From an uncultured Candidatus Saccharibacteria bacterium (lineage in GTDB: Bacteria; Patescibacteriota; Saccharimonadia; Saccharimonadales; Saccharimonadaceae), in assembly GCA_947367565.1 (NCBI GenBank), contig CANBEI010000006.1:1-41260 (forward strand): a DNA stretch of 41,260 nucleotides, in the 5' to 3' direction. The position numbers and the translations under genes were made by a program. Positions 40,459-41,260 of the stretch are shown piece by piece (position 1 is the first letter of the stretch; every line of letters starts with the position of its first letter). The notes beneath the pieces are model-generated. The model did no database searches and had not been told where the DNA came from. It saw nothing but the letters and a program-made list of their open reading frames with translations.

Positions 40459-41229
40459 ATGAAATCATATATCGTGGGCAACTGGAAGATGAATTTCTCT
40501 GTTGGGGAATCATCCGTCTATCTTCATAAACTTTCGCAAAAACTCCGCGCTTCGCGAGGCCTCACCGTGGTCGTTTCGCCGTCATTTGTCGCCTTGCAGC
40601 CTCTATCACTCCAGATTGACCGCAAGAAACTTCGCCTTGCTGCTCAAGCTGGCAATCCACACGATTTTGGTGCATATACTGGCGCTGTCTCGTATACTCA
40701 ACTCCGTGGCATTGTTGATTACGGTATTATTGGTCATTCCGAACGTCGTCAACTCTTCCATGAGAGCGACAAGGATATCCGTGCTTCTGTTGCTGCCGCT
40801 TTGCGCAACCAGATTACCCCGATTCTCTGTGTTGGCGAGACCGAGACCGAGCATACCTTCGGTGAGACTGAAGATGTGATTCGCGATCAGCTCCTTGGCG
40901 GGCTTTCCGAAGTTTCGACCGAAGATATTTCAAAGGTTATCATTGCCTACGAACCGATTTGGGCGATTAGTACGACGACCGACGCTCATCTCGCTTCTCC
41001 TGACGAAATTGGCGACGTCGCTGGGTTTATCCGTCACACTCTGAAAGACACCTACGGCGCGGCGACCGCGAAAGAAATTCCACTACTATATGGCGGCAGC
41101 GTGAACCCGTCGAACGCTGGCGGCTATCTTACTATCCCAGGCATCAACGGCCTACTTGTCGGTAGCGCTAGCTTGATTGGCGAACAATTTACTGATATTA
41201 TCGAAATAGCAAAGCGAGTACGAGATTAA
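40459..41229 (+). CDS. tpiA: Triosephosphate isomerase
   Basis: A 256-aa enzyme of glycolysis. All signatures are present: VGNWKMNF (Lys), GIIGHSERRQLF (catalytic His), VIAYEPIWAIST (catalytic Glu) and LLYGGSVNPSN (phosphate binding). The start at 40459 is 6 nt after TATAAT (40447-40452); a longer in-frame start at 40420 would lie upstream of the promoter. Its TAA shares bases with the next ATG (TAATG). Confidence 0.97.
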   Translation: MKSYIVGNWKMNFSVGESSVYLHKLSQKLRASRGLTVVVSPSFVALQPLSLQIDRKKLRLAAQAGNPHDFGAYTGAVSYTQLRGIVDYGIIGHSERRQLFHESDKDIRASVAAALRNQITPILCVGETETEHTFGETEDVIRDQLLGGLSEVSTEDISKVIIAYEPIWAISTTTDAHLASPDEIGDVAGFIRHTLKDTYGAATAKEIPLLYGGSVNPSNAGGYLTIPGINGLLVGSASLIGEQFTDIIEIAKRVRD

Positions 41230-41260
41230 TGGAGCAGGCACAAAATCAGTCTGGAACGAC
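41229..41260 (+). CDS. Start of an unknown downstream gene (partial)
   Basis: ATG overlapping the tpiA stop by one base, reading MEQAQNQSGT to the end of the window. Translational coupling to tpiA is likely. Too short to identify. Confidence 0.5.
   Translation, partial: MEQAQNQSGT

Noticed and set aside
1-41260. CRISPR array, rRNA genes, insertion-sequence transposase
   Set aside because: No regular spaced direct repeats, no rRNA-like sequence and no transposase motif were seen.

Overview
The window looks like a chromosomal segment of a Candidatus Saccharibacteria (TM7)-like member of the Patescibacteria/CPR, carrying an integrated phage-type element. The lineage call is an inference. It rests on a small fermentative gene set (pgi, tpi, carbamate kinase, a phosphoketolase), a lamin-tail surface protein, a type IV pilin, and host genes in which a TGnTATAAT box sits 6-7 nt before the ATG. 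TGA is used as an ordinary stop (for example at the end of pgi), which argues against the SR1/Gracilibacteria code.

Region 1 (about 80-20,340) is the mobile element, almost all on the minus strand. From left to right it holds: a tyrosine integrase and a small partner gene behind a long structured leader (312-2138); a cargo unit of a two-permease MacB/FtsX-type ABC exporter and a small secreted protein with its own palindrome-controlled promoter (2377-6049); a lysis module with a holin-endolysin fusion (6069-7766); and portal, tail/fibre and connector genes (7742-12823). Next come a fused prohead protease/major capsid gene (13002-14906), a 'moron' island (15004-16035) with a 108-aa protein, a predicted small RNA and a NYN-domain nuclease, the terminase genes (16294-18307), a RusA resolvase and several tiny early genes (18295-20000). 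No tape-measure protein, polymerase, primase or repressor was recognised. The portal lies far from the terminase, next to the lysis genes. Seven GC-rich clusters of nested perfect palindromes are scattered through this element at gene ends and boundaries; I saw none in the host part. Two short sequence motifs occur near both ends in inverted orientation.

Region 2 (20,415-33,042) is host chromosome, mostly plus strand: a double-frameshifted Nudix gene, tRNA(CAU), pilin-pgi, arcC, a disulfide-less flavoprotein reductase homologue, a membrane protein with a stand-alone ATP-cone gene, a lamin-tail surface protein overlapping a P-loop kinase tail to tail, CIRCE-hrcA-grpE, a phosphoketolase split into two coupled genes, and a PIN-TRAM protein.

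Region 3 (33,118-41,260) holds a class A penicillin-binding protein, a DUF218-like gene, tyrS, a hydrolase-like membrane protein, a CDP-alcohol phosphatidyltransferase-like protein, a 29-codon ORF, a PMM-like HAD phosphatase and tpiA.

The host genes describe a reduced sugar fermenter: pgi and tpiA for glycolysis, phosphoketolase for acetyl phosphate, carbamate kinase for ATP. The element genes describe a small tailed, probably short-tailed, phage with exporter cargo. Element genes mostly have Shine-Dalgarno leaders, while host transcription units mostly look leaderless. That contrast marks the foreign segment independently of gene content.
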